From Elusimicrobiales bacterium (GTDB lineage: Bacteria; Elusimicrobiota; Elusimicrobia; Elusimicrobiales; Elusimicrobiaceae), in assembly GCA_030540535.1 (NCBI GenBank), contig JAUNWB010000005.1:1-13540 (forward strand): a stretch of DNA of 13,540 bases, in the 5' to 3' direction. Positions 1 to 6,877 of the stretch are shown here, in pieces (positions within the stretch are counted from its first letter, which is position 1; the number at the start of each line of letters is the position of its first letter). The position numbers were made by a program, and so were the translations under genes. The notes under the pieces are model-generated. The model was not told the DNA's origin and made no database searches. It worked only from the letters and a program-made list of their open reading frames with translations.

Positions 1-13
1 GTCAGGTCCACCA
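1..13 (+). tRNA. possible 3' end of a tRNA (cut by the window edge)
   Basis: The first 13 bases end in TCCACCA. CAGGTCC followed by A and CCA would fit a 7-base acceptor strand, a discriminator base and an encoded CCA tail. A terminator follows 14 bases later, as expected for an RNA gene at the end of a transcript. Only the last bases are visible, so neither the fold nor the anticodon can be checked. The alternative is the tail of a protein gene reading S-G-P-P-F then TGA at 17-19. This is inference. Confidence 0.3.
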
Positions 14-25
14 TTTTGAAAAACG

Positions 26-53
26 TAGAACCCGCCGAAAGGCGGGTTTTTTA
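26..53 (+). terminator. Rho-independent terminator 1
   Basis: CCCGCC (31-36), a GAAA tetraloop (37-40) and GGCGGG (41-46) are followed by six T (47-52). AA/TT pairs can lengthen the stem to 8 bp. It would end whatever transcript enters from the left. The 27 bases 26-52 recur exactly at 134-160. Confidence 0.9.
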
Positions 54-119
54 TTATATTCTGTGCAGGCGCGTTTCGCTTCCGTTGCGGCTGGGGAGGG
101 CGCACAAAGACGGCTTTGG

Positions 120-176
120 ATTCCACCTCAAAATAGAACCCGCCGAAAGGCGGGTTTTTTGTTGGTGGAATTTTTT
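120..176 (+). terminator. nested double terminator 2
   Basis: The inner hairpin is the same as terminator 1: CCCGCC 139-144, GAAA loop, GGCGGG 149-154, T-run 155-160. Around it lies an outer inverted repeat, TTCCACC (121-127) with GGTGGAA (164-170), extendable by A120-T171. A second T-run follows at 171-176. The arrangement is a hairpin inside a hairpin, each with its own T-tract. No gene lies between it and terminator 1. Confidence 0.8.
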
Positions 177-244
177 ACTCGCAGGCGCGGCCCGCTCCGA
201 AACGCGCAGAGGTCGCAAGCCCAAGCCGGAACAGAAGATAAGCA

Positions 245-268
245 AGCCCCTGCTTACGCAGGGTTTTT
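245..268 (+). terminator. Rho-independent terminator 3
   Basis: CCCTGC (248-253), TTAC loop (254-257) and GCAGGG (258-263) are followed by TTTTT (264-268). It is a compact canonical terminator, but no coding region precedes it between 177 and 244. It may therefore end a small untranslated RNA or be a backup stop. Confidence 0.8.
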
Positions 269-483
269 GTTGGATGAAAATTCCCATCCGCTTGCCTCCG
301 CCACTTCTCCGGGGACCTATTGCCTTTTGTCGTCATTCCCAAAAGAAAAGAGGCCCTCAGGGGGCGGCACGCAGGGCGCGGGAATCTGTCGTTTTCTTAA
401 AATCAAAAAATCCTAAGCAGCAACCTTTTGGATGATCTTTAAAAAACATTCCGCCATTCCCCTCAATTTCATACAATAACCAT
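269..483. other. intergenic region before the glycosyltransferase; REP-like inverted repeat
   Basis: No convincing gene is seen here. CGTCATTCCC at 331-340 and CGGGAATCTG at about 379-388 form an ATTCCC/GGGAAT inverted repeat around a G+C-rich centre, GCCC 353-356 with GGGC 362-365. ATTCCC...GGGAAT pairs of this kind are common in dispersed intergenic repeats of many bacteria. Read on the minus strand, the centre followed by a T-rich tail looks like a weak terminator, but no minus-strand gene precedes it. A TACAAT box at 472-477 lies just before the next gene. Confidence 0.4.
472..477 (+). promoter_or_regulatory. candidate -10 box giving a leaderless start
   Basis: TACAAT matches TATAAT at five of six positions. 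It ends six bases before the ATG at 484, so transcription would begin at or next to the start codon. No -35 is evident 17 bases upstream (TTCCGC at 449-454), and there is no Shine-Dalgarno. The box lies in the loop and arm of an 8-bp inverted repeat (466-473 with 483-490) that covers the start codon. Confidence 0.35.
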
Positions 484-1815
484 ATGAAATGGTATGAAGA
501 TAAAATTTTTTGGTACATTTTTACGGCGCTGGCCGCCGTTAAGTTAGCGGCGTTTACGTATATTTGTTTTTTCCATCCGGGCGGAGAAAGAATATTCGCG
601 CTGCCGGATTCACTGGGGTACGTATATCCCGCCCAAACGCTCCTGCAGCAAGGAGCCATGTGGGAAGCCGTTTCCGCCGCGCCCATGCTGCTGCGCACGC
701 CGGGGTATCCGCTCTTTTTGGCGTTCGTACAACTGATAACGGGAAGTATGACGTGGAGCGTCGCGCTGTGGCAAAACATTTTATCGCTCTTGATGCTGAT
801 ACCCGTCTATTTATCGGCCGACAAACTGGCGGGCAGAAACGCCGCCCGCTGGGCCGTATTCTTTTGCGCCGCCAGCGTTTTATATTTTTCCATGGCGTTT
901 GCCGTACTGACGGAAACGTTATGCGCGTTTTTACTCGCATGGTTTCTGTTTTTTATTATCCGATTCTTCCAAACGCCGCGCGCGCTTGACCTGCTGACGT
1001 CCGCTTTGTTTTTGGCGGCGGCCGTTTATGTGCGTCCCGCGGCCTACTATTTTATGCCGTTTTCCGCCCTTTTGCTTCTTTGCCTGGCGGCGGGCAAATT
1101 AATCCGCTTTCCGTGGCCCAAAATTCTGCTTTATTTCCTCGTTCCGCTCATTTTGATAGGGGGGGGCTGGCAGGTTAGAAACTTCTTGGCGACTGGATTT
1201 GGGGGATTTACTTCAGTCGGCGCTTTCAACCTTTATTTTTGGAATGAAGACTACGTCGCGCGCAAATACGGAATGTCGGTTTCCCAGGCGCACGAAGCGA
1301 TGCAGGCGATGCTTCCGCCGGAATTTTCGTCCTTACCGCCCGCGGAACAGGTAAAGATTTACAAAGCCCTGGCCGCACCGCTCCTCCGCGAAAGTTTTTT
1401 ATATAAACTTTCCCGCGCACCCTTGTGGGCAGGAAAAACGTTACTGGGGACCAACTTTGCCCACACGGCAAGTTTGCTGAATATCTCCCCCCTCCAAGCG
1501 GGCGAAGAAGCCCTCAACCATACGGGCACACTCCCGGCCGAGTGGCAAAAATCTCCGGCGGCCGTTATTTTATTTCTTTTATGTGCGGCGCAGGTAAGTT
1601 TGACGGTACTGCTGGGAGCCGCCGGCCTGTGGATTTTATGGAAAAAGAAACCGGCCGAAGCGTTCTTTCTGCTGGTATACTGTTTGTATTTTTGGGGAAT
1701 CGGCTCGGTGTTTTCCGGCGCGTACGCGCGTTTCCGCGCGCCGTTTGAATTTGTACTTTGCATAACGGCGGGAGTGTTCGCCGCGCACTGGCTGCAAAAA
1801 CGCCAAAAAGCCTAA
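484..1815 (+). CDS. membrane glycosyltransferase, GT39/ArnT-like (GT-C fold)
   Basis: The product is 443 aa, very hydrophobic, with roughly nine to eleven membrane segments. Hallmarks of the family that moves a sugar from a polyprenyl-phosphate donor to an acceptor outside the membrane are visible in order: an Asp in the first outer loop (D42, PDSLGYVYPA), RTPGYPLFLA (71-80), LTET (142-145), an RP pair (184-185), GWQVRNFLATG (228-238) and YARFRAPFEF (414-423), which resembles the family's RYRLP segment. The length is at the short end for ArnT-type enzymes, and a large soluble C-terminal domain is absent. Donor and acceptor cannot be told from sequence. No Shine-Dalgarno precedes the ATG and no other start exists in frame after the TGA at 433. 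It is a single gene with no operon partner. Its stop overlaps the opposing gene's stop. The family call is fairly sure; the substrate is unknown. Confidence 0.75.
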   Translation: MKWYEDKIFWYIFTALAAVKLAAFTYICFFHPGGERIFALPDSLGYVYPAQTLLQQGAMWEAVSAAPMLLRTPGYPLFLAFVQLITGSMTWSVALWQNILSLLMLIPVYLSADKLAGRNAARWAVFFCAASVLYFSMAFAVLTETLCAFLLAWFLFFIIRFFQTPRALDLLTSALFLAAAVYVRPAAYYFMPFSALLLLCLAAGKLIRFPWPKILLYFLVPLILIGGGWQVRNFLATGFGGFTSVGAFNLYFWNEDYVARKYGMSVSQAHEAMQAMLPPEFSSLPPAEQVKIYKALAAPLLRESFLYKLSRAPLWAGKTLLGTNFAHTASLLNISPLQAGEEALNHTGTLPAEWQKSPAAVILFLLCAAQVSLTVLLGAAGLWILWKKKPAEAFFLLVYCLYFWGIGSVFSGAYARFRAPFEFVLCITAGVFAAHWLQKRQKA

Positions 1816-2549
1816 AGACCGACGGCTAAACTGTCGATTAAAAAGGTAGGAAAGTTAAGCGCGGACATTTTTTCCAGCGTAACGGAAACGTCGTACGGTT
1901 CGCGCAGAAAGCGGAACGTATGCACTTCCGTATCCCATAACCCGAATGAAGCGGCGGGATTGTTATCCCGCGGTTTCCCCACCGCGCCGGGATTTACCAC
2001 ATACCGCGCCCCGGCGGCAAGACGGACGGTAACGTCGTCATTCTTATTAATATAAACGGCGCATTTTTTGCCGTCGCCTTTCATGTAAAAAGACAAATGC
2101 GTGTGCCCGACAAAACAAACATCGCCTTCCCACAATTTGTAATTGGCAAGAAACTGGGCACAGCTGGAAAAGTATTCTTTAATCGGATCCGAAGGAGTCC
2201 CGTGTACGACGGTAAAATTATTCTTTTGCACTTCGGCGGGAAGCGAAGTTAAATACCGGGTGGAACCTTCGCTGAGTTGTTTTTTATTATGGTCTAAGGC
2301 GATTTTGGCCCCGTAATTAAAGAAATTTTCGAGCTCCGGCTCCACAAACACCGCGTCGTGGTTGCCCATCACGCAGGCCAGCAGCGGAAGTTCTTTAATT
2401 TTTTGGACGCATTTCTCCGGGTCCGGCCCGTAGCCGATTAAATCCCCGCAGCAGATATACGCTTGCGCGCCTTCTTTTTTAAGGCGTTTTAAACAGGCGT
2501 CCAGGGCCTCCCAATTTGCATGTACGTCCGAAAATACGCCGACTTTCAT
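1812..2549 (-). CDS. metallophosphoesterase (calcineurin-like, YfcE/MJ0936 type)
   Basis: The product is 245 aa, a normal length for a single-domain metallophosphoesterase that hydrolyses phosphoesters with two metal ions. All metal ligand motifs are visible: SDVHAN (D8, H10), CGDLIGYGPDP (D36), GNHD (62-65), VHGTP (H116) and GHTH (148-151). A VNPGAVGKPRD segment (185-195) is typical of the YfcE/DUF-type subgroup. The substrate is unknown; related enzymes act on phosphodiesters or nucleotides. Its ATG shares a base with the TAA of smc (TAATG), and a GGAGG lies inside the smc end four bases before it. The two genes are therefore very probably co-transcribed and translationally coupled. Whether it has any part in chromosome maintenance is open. 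Its TAG overlaps the TAA of the converging glycosyltransferase gene. Confidence 0.93.
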   Translation of the reverse strand: MKVGVFSDVHANWEALDACLKRLKKEGAQAYICCGDLIGYGPDPEKCVQKIKELPLLACVMGNHDAVFVEPELENFFNYGAKIALDHNKKQLSEGSTRYLTSLPAEVQKNNFTVVHGTPSDPIKEYFSSCAQFLANYKLWEGDVCFVGHTHLSFYMKGDGKKCAVYINKNDDVTVRLAAGARYVVNPGAVGKPRDNNPAASFGLWDTEVHTFRFLREPYDVSVTLEKMSALNFPTFLIDSLAVGL

Positions 2550-5500
2550 TACGCCTCCGCCAGCGCCTCAATCGCTTCTTTCTTTTTGACGTCTTCCGGC
2601 GTGGCGCGGTCCGCCAGGTTGACGGACATCACTTTCGAAACGCCGCTTTCTTCCATCGTAATCCCGTACAGCATGCGGGCCGATTCCATCGTGCGTTTGT
2701 TGTGCGTCACCACGATAAACTGCGTGGTTTTGGAGAACTCTTTAATCAAATTGACGTAGCGTTCCACGTTGGCTTCGTCCAGGGCGGCGTCGGCCTCGTC
2801 CATAATGCAGAACGGGGACGGATTGTGCGTAAAGAACGCAAACAGCAAAGACATCGCCGTCAGCGTTTTTTCTCCGCCGGACATAGAGGTGATGTTGAGC
2901 AGTTTTTTACCCGGAGGCTGGGCGTAGATTTCAATGCCCGTTTCCAACAGGTTTTCGGGCTGGGTGAGCACCAAGTCGCACTCGCCGCCGCGGAAAAGTG
3001 TTTGGTAGATGTTCTTAAAGTGCATGCGCACTTGTTCAAAGGTATATTTAAAATTCTCGCGCGTAGTTTGGTTGATTTTATTAATGGCGGATTTTAAATC
3101 TTTTTTGGCGTTTTCCAAATCGCCGATTTGGGAGCGCAGGAACGTGTTGCGTTCGGTCAGCGCGTCGTATTCTTCCGGCGCGGTCATATTGACGGCGCCC
3201 ATGTTTTCAATGCGTTTGCGCATCATTTTCACGCGTTCGTAATCCACCGTTTTGCCGCCGTAGTTCATCTGCGCTTCTTCGGGCGTGATATTCCAGCTTT
3301 CAAACAGGTTGTTCGCTACCGTGGTGCGCTGGCGGCGCGCGTTGGATAAAGCGTTTTCCAAATCGTTGCGCTTAATCGTCAAGTCCGACATTTCCTTCTT
3401 GCACGCGTTGAGCGAAGCGGTCTTGTCGCTAAAATCTTTTTTAAGCGCTTCCAGTTCTTCGCGCATTTTATGCTCGGAAAGTTCCAGCTGCGCCAGCGTA
3501 TCGCGCTCGGAAGACAGCTTGGCCTGGGTGGACAGTTTTTCGTCCGCCAAACTTTTTAAACGCAGGTTGGAGGAAGCGATTTTTTCGTTCCGCTTGCCTT
3601 CGCTTTCGGTTAAGCTGGTAAATTCAAACTCGGTGGATTTTAAATCCAGTTCCACGTTGTTTTTCTTGATTTTTACTTCGTAGAGTTTTGCGCTTAACGC
3701 ATTGAGTTCGCCTTTAAGCGTTTCGGCCTGCGCGCGCAAATCCGCCTGCGATTTTTTCAGTTCTTCCCCGCGCGCGGTTTGCGCCGCGTGGCGGTTTTTT
3801 AATTCTTCCAAATTCTGTTTGAGCGTCTGCGCATTTTTGCGGCGGCTTTCCACGCGAAGCGTAATTTCCCGCTTGCGCGCCGCGGCGCGTTCGAGCGCTT
3901 GTTTGGTGGACGCGATTTCGCGTTCTTTATTGGCGCGTTCGTTTTGCACGGAGTTAAGCGTCACCACGGCTTCCTGCGATTTGGCCCGCAGATTTTTAAG
4001 CGTTTCTTCCGCCTTGGAAAGTGCGTCGTAATTGGCGATGATTTGCGTATTTAACGCTTCTTCTTCCGCCGTTTTGGCGTTAATTTCGCCGCGGACGGTT
4101 TCTTCTTCGCCCCAGTACGCTTCGGGCGCGCGCACGTTTTCCGCGCCGCCGCCGACGAAAAATCCGCCGCGCACCGCGCCGTCTTCATACGCGTAACCGC
4201 CGATGATAAAGTTAATTAAATTTTCAAGTTCCGGCTGATACGAAATTTGTGCTTTAAGCGTTCCGCCCGCGTTTTGCGTTTGCGGAACCTCGGACAGCAC
4301 AATAAATTTCGCGCGCGCTTTGCCGTGTTGTTTTAAAAGCGCCAGCGCCTGCGCCACGGTGTTTTGGTCCGCGCACAGCACCGCGTCCAAATACTTGCCG
4401 AACGCTTCTTCCACCGCCACGCCCAAAGACGCGGGGTATTTTAATGCCTTTCTCAGCGTGCCTTTCACGCCGGCGAGGCCGCTTTCGCCCACCAGTTTGG
4501 CACCCACCCAGTACGGGTCGTTTTTGCCTTGGGTTTGAATCATCTCCAGCTTGGCGGCAAGCCCCGCGCGGGCCGATTTTACGGCGGACAGTTTTTCGTT
4601 AAGTACGGAACGGTCGGCCTGCAACTTTTTCAAATTTTCTTCGCCGGATACAATCGCCCGGCGCGCTTCGTCCGCCTCGGCGCGTTTCTGTTCCGCGCGC
4701 GCGGAAATTTCACGCAGACTTTCTTCCAGCCCCGCAAGGCCCGCGGACTGCGCCTGGCTCGTTTTTTCGGCGGTGATTAAATCTTCGTTTTCGCGCTGGG
4801 CGGACGATTCTTCCAGCGCAATACGGTTGGAAATTTCCATCTGTTTCTGCACCAGGTTCATCAGTTCCGACGACGCGCGCTGGAGTTCGCTTTCGGCGTT
4901 TCTCAAATCGTTTTCCAGTTTTTGCGCGGCGGCCGTTTGCGCATTATAGTTTTCCTGCAGGGGGTTCAGTTCCGCCGTCACCGCGGAAAGCTGTTCTTTA
5001 AGACGGCTGATTGCCGGGGCCAGTTCAGCCAGGCGGCTCTGCCCGCGCTGCGCTTCCGCACCCGAGGACGCCACCTGCGCCGTCAGTTCGGCGGTTAGGT
5101 TGTCGCAGTTTTTGATTGCGCCTTCCAACAAACCGACCTGGTATTTGCTGGCGGAAATTTTTTCGCTAAATTCGGCCGCTTCTTTTTGCTTGTGCGTTAA
5201 ATTTAAATCCAAAGCCGCACACGCGCCTTCCTGCGCCGATATGCGGTTTTCCAAATCTTCCTGTTTGCGCACAACGGGTTCCAGTTCCGAAGAATGTTTG
5301 GCGATTAACCCGTCCGCTTCTTTAATGGAGCAAACCGAAATGGCGATTTCGCTTTCTTTGAGTTCCTCGCGGTACTTTTGGTACAGACGGGCTTTTTTGG
5401 CTTCGCTGTCGAGCTTTTTAATTTGTTCCTGGATTAAAGCCACCGTGTCGGCCAGGCGGGCCAGATCGAGGTCCACGCGTTCCAAACGTTTGATACACTC

Positions 5501-6025
5501 TTCGCGTTTGGCTTTATATTTAGATACGCCGGCCACTTCTTCAAACATTTCGCGGCGCTGTTCGGGCGAAGCCGAAAGCACGCTTTCCACGCCGCCCTGG
5601 TCGATAATGGCATAGCCTTCGCCGCCGATGCCGGTATCCAAAAACAGATCGCGGATGTCGCGCAGGCGGCACTGGACTTTGTTTAAATAGTATTCGCTTT
5701 CGCCGGAGCGGAAAATTTTGCGGCTGACGGTAATTTCGTTAAAATCCAAAGGGAGCTGGCGCGAGGCGTTATCGAACACCATGTTTACCTGCGCCATATT
5801 CAGGGGAGCGCGTTTGACGGTGCCGTTAAAAATAATATCTACCATGGAAGCGGAGCGGAGGGACTTCCAGCTCATCTCGCCGATGGCCCAGCGAACCGAG
5901 TCGATAACGTTGGATTTACCGCATCCGTTCGGGCCTACCACGCAGGTGATGCCGGGCTCAAAGTCCAGGCGGGATTTGTCCGCAAACGATTTAAAACCGA
6001 TAATTTCAATAGCTTTTAAGTACAT
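2549..6025 (-). CDS. smc: chromosome segregation protein SMC
   Basis: The product is 1158 aa, the usual SMC size. SMC dimers are ATP-driven DNA-loop motors that, with ScpA and ScpB (not in this window), organise and segregate the chromosome. The N-terminal Walker A is GPNGCGKSN (31-39). Two long coiled-coil arms rich in E, K, A and L flank a hinge at roughly residues 500-640. The C-terminal head carries the ABC signature MSGGEKTLTA (1048-1057) and Walker B FCIMDEADAALD (1072-1083, with D1076 and E1077). I chose the ATG at 6025 because AAAGGGG precedes it by about six bases and the protein then starts MYLKAIEIIGFKSF, as in other SMCs. The frame stays open to 6085, but that longer start lies upstream of the promoter at 6053-6061. 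The second half of the hinge looks shorter than I expect for the family. First gene of a two-gene operon. Confidence 0.97.
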   Translation of the reverse strand: MYLKAIEIIGFKSFADKSRLDFEPGITCVVGPNGCGKSNVIDSVRWAIGEMSWKSLRSASMVDIIFNGTVKRAPLNMAQVNMVFDNASRQLPLDFNEITVSRKIFRSGESEYYLNKVQCRLRDIRDLFLDTGIGGEGYAIIDQGGVESVLSASPEQRREMFEEVAGVSKYKAKREECIKRLERVDLDLARLADTVALIQEQIKKLDSEAKKARLYQKYREELKESEIAISVCSIKEADGLIAKHSSELEPVVRKQEDLENRISAQEGACAALDLNLTHKQKEAAEFSEKISASKYQVGLLEGAIKNCDNLTAELTAQVASSGAEAQRGQSRLAELAPAISRLKEQLSAVTAELNPLQENYNAQTAAAQKLENDLRNAESELQRASSELMNLVQKQMEISNRIALEESSAQRENEDLITAEKTSQAQSAGLAGLEESLREISARAEQKRAEADEARRAIVSGEENLKKLQADRSVLNEKLSAVKSARAGLAAKLEMIQTQGKNDPYWVGAKLVGESGLAGVKGTLRKALKYPASLGVAVEEAFGKYLDAVLCADQNTVAQALALLKQHGKARAKFIVLSEVPQTQNAGGTLKAQISYQPELENLINFIIGGYAYEDGAVRGGFFVGGGAENVRAPEAYWGEEETVRGEINAKTAEEEALNTQIIANYDALSKAEETLKNLRAKSQEAVVTLNSVQNERANKEREIASTKQALERAAARKREITLRVESRRKNAQTLKQNLEELKNRHAAQTARGEELKKSQADLRAQAETLKGELNALSAKLYEVKIKKNNVELDLKSTEFEFTSLTESEGKRNEKIASSNLRLKSLADEKLSTQAKLSSERDTLAQLELSEHKMREELEALKKDFSDKTASLNACKKEMSDLTIKRNDLENALSNARRQRTTVANNLFESWNITPEEAQMNYGGKTVDYERVKMMRKRIENMGAVNMTAPEEYDALTERNTFLRSQIGDLENAKKDLKSAINKINQTTRENFKYTFEQVRMHFKNIYQTLFRGGECDLVLTQPENLLETGIEIYAQPPGKKLLNITSMSGGEKTLTAMSLLFAFFTHNPSPFCIMDEADAALDEANVERYVNLIKEFSKTTQFIVVTHNKRTMESARMLYGITMEESGVSKVMSVNLADRATPEDVKKKEAIEALAEA

Positions 6026-6052
6026 AACGTCCCCTTTGGCAGATATATTCCA

Positions 6053-6061
6053 ATTATACCA
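6053..6061 (-). promoter_or_regulatory. extended -10 promoter of smc
   Basis: Read on the minus strand the sequence is TGGTATAAT: a perfect TATAAT (6058 to 6053) with the TGN extension (6061-6059). No good -35 lies 16-18 bases upstream, which is usual for extended -10 promoters. The predicted start near 6046 would give a leader of about 20 bases that still contains the AAAGGGG ribosome site. Confidence 0.65.
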
Positions 6062-6155
6062 TTTCCCTATACAATATATATACAAAAAACCGTTTTTATT
6101 TACCTACGCGTACGAAAAAATACAACCCCGAAGAGGCTTAGACGTAAAAAACCGC

Positions 6156-6184
6156 TTGCAAAGTGCGGAAATTTTTATTAGACT
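6156..6184 (+). promoter_or_regulatory. candidate promoter of the small repeat-protein gene
   Basis: TTGCAA (6156-6161), a 17-base spacer and TAGACT (6179-6184) match the sigma-70 boxes at four of six positions each. It lies about 40 bases before the ATG at 6227. CCGC (6152-6155) and GCGG (6165-6168) flank the -35, which could form an operator-like dyad. The match is moderate. Confidence 0.45.
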
Positions 6185-6226
6185 TCTTGAGTAAGACTGT
6201 TTTTCCTTAAAAGGAGGATTATCCAC

Positions 6227-6451
6227 ATGGCAGAAAAAGTACTGAAAGTTGGTATGGACCGCGAAGACGGCTTCCTCTATTACATTGACAAAGACGGCGA
6301 TATCGCCCGCGTGCAAATGGCCAGAGGCGGCAAAAAAGGCGGCAAACCGAAAAAAGTAGAAAAATGCGGCATTAAAAAAGAAAAAGGATATCTGTATTTC
6401 TTGGATAAGAAAGGCGATATCTCCAGAGCCAAAATGGTTAACGCCAAATAA
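6227..6451 (+). CDS. small two-repeat protein of unknown function
   Basis: The product is 74 aa, basic, with no signal peptide or membrane segment. I do not recognise a named family. It consists of two copies of a unit of about 30 residues: VLKVGMDREDGFLYYIDKDG then DIARVQM (residues about 5-31), and VEKCGIKKEKGYLYFLDKKG then DISRAKM (about 44-70). A lysine/glycine linker, RGGKKGGKPKK, joins them. The shared pattern is V-x-K-x-G, G-F/Y-L-Y-F/Y, D-K-x-G-D-I-A/S-R and M. This may be a small beta-rich fold in which each unit gives a hairpin. A very strong Shine-Dalgarno (AAAAGGAGG, 6210-6218) and a 10-bp terminator directly after it suggest high expression from its own transcript. The basic linker could allow nucleic-acid or ribosome contact, but that is speculation. 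It is transcribed away from smc. Confidence 0.85.
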   Translation: MAEKVLKVGMDREDGFLYYIDKDGDIARVQMARGGKKGGKPKKVEKCGIKKEKGYLYFLDKKGDISRAKMVNAK

Positions 6452-6463
6452 CAATTAAGATTT

Positions 6464-6496
6464 AACACCCCGCGTGCTAACAGGCGGGGTGTTTTT
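6464..6496 (+). terminator. strong Rho-independent terminator
   Basis: AACACCCCGC (6464-6473) pairs fully with GCGGGGTGTT (6484-6493) around a 10-base loop, with Ts running to 6496. It begins 13 bases after the TAA of the small repeat-protein gene and makes that gene a separate transcript. Confidence 0.92.
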
Positions 6497-6877
6497 CGCA
6501 AACACGTTCCGCGCATACTGCACTCTCTCTCTCGATTTTGCGCGGGGACGAAAACCTGACGCAAAAGGGGCGCATCTCGCATTGTACGACATCACGCAGT
6601 GCCTCAGCTTTTTGCGCCTCTTGTTGTTTTATGAGGCGGCTGCACTCAGTGCGCCGCTTTACATCCAAAACCACGCGCTTCCGCCGCCAAATTCCGAACG
6701 CGGTTTCTCTTCTCTTTCCCGTCCCAAACGGGGCTTGATTTTCCGTCCAATAAGATTACACTATCAGTATCCGACGTACCGGGAGGCTCATCAAATAATT
6801 CTTCTTTCTCTTTCCGTTTTCCGCGCAAACTTACGCTTGCAAGACGCTTTCTCCCCCTACGCGCGAACGCGCGCGAA
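6497..6877. other. 381-base gap with inverted repeats, no convincing gene
   Basis: Frames stay open on both strands, but none has a ribosome site, a family resemblance or a protein-like composition. Visible structure: CCGCGCA (6509-6515) with TGCGCGG (6539-6545); CGCCTC (6615-6620) with GAGGCG (6633-6638); an imperfect palindrome at 6636-6657 centred on C6647 (GCACT-C-AGTGC plus GCGGC/GCCGC, one bulged T); and CCCGT (6718-6722) with ACGGG (6728-6732). No tRNA, RNase P, tmRNA or SRP signature is seen. It may be a dispersed repeat, an untranslated RNA or decayed sequence. Confidence 0.4.

Noticed and set aside
1..9. SRP RNA fragment (GTCAGGTCC matches its conserved loop region)
   Set aside because: The following bases do not continue the SRP motif (GGAAGGAAGC). 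A tRNA-type CCA end fits better.
26..263. CRISPR-like repeat array
   Set aside because: Only two true copies of a terminator and one different hairpin. The spacers are unequal and no cas genes are present.
63..416. Second open frame in the same leader region
   Set aside because: It also runs through two terminators, is arginine- and glycine-rich, and has no start signal.
16..435. Open frame of 139 codons on the plus strand
   Set aside because: It is read straight through three terminator hairpins, and its repeated E-P-A-E-R-R-V-F words are the terminator stem itself. No ribosome site and no family resemblance.
6026..6085. Longer smc start 20 codons upstream
   Set aside because: The extra codons cover the promoter's TATAAT and TGG and have no ribosome site. 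The ATG at 6025 has a good Shine-Dalgarno and the conserved N-terminus.
6477..6674. Minus-strand open frame of 65 codons, cysteine- and arginine-rich
   Set aside because: No start signal, and it runs into the terminator region. It may be part of a dispersed repeat, so it is described only as part of the gap.
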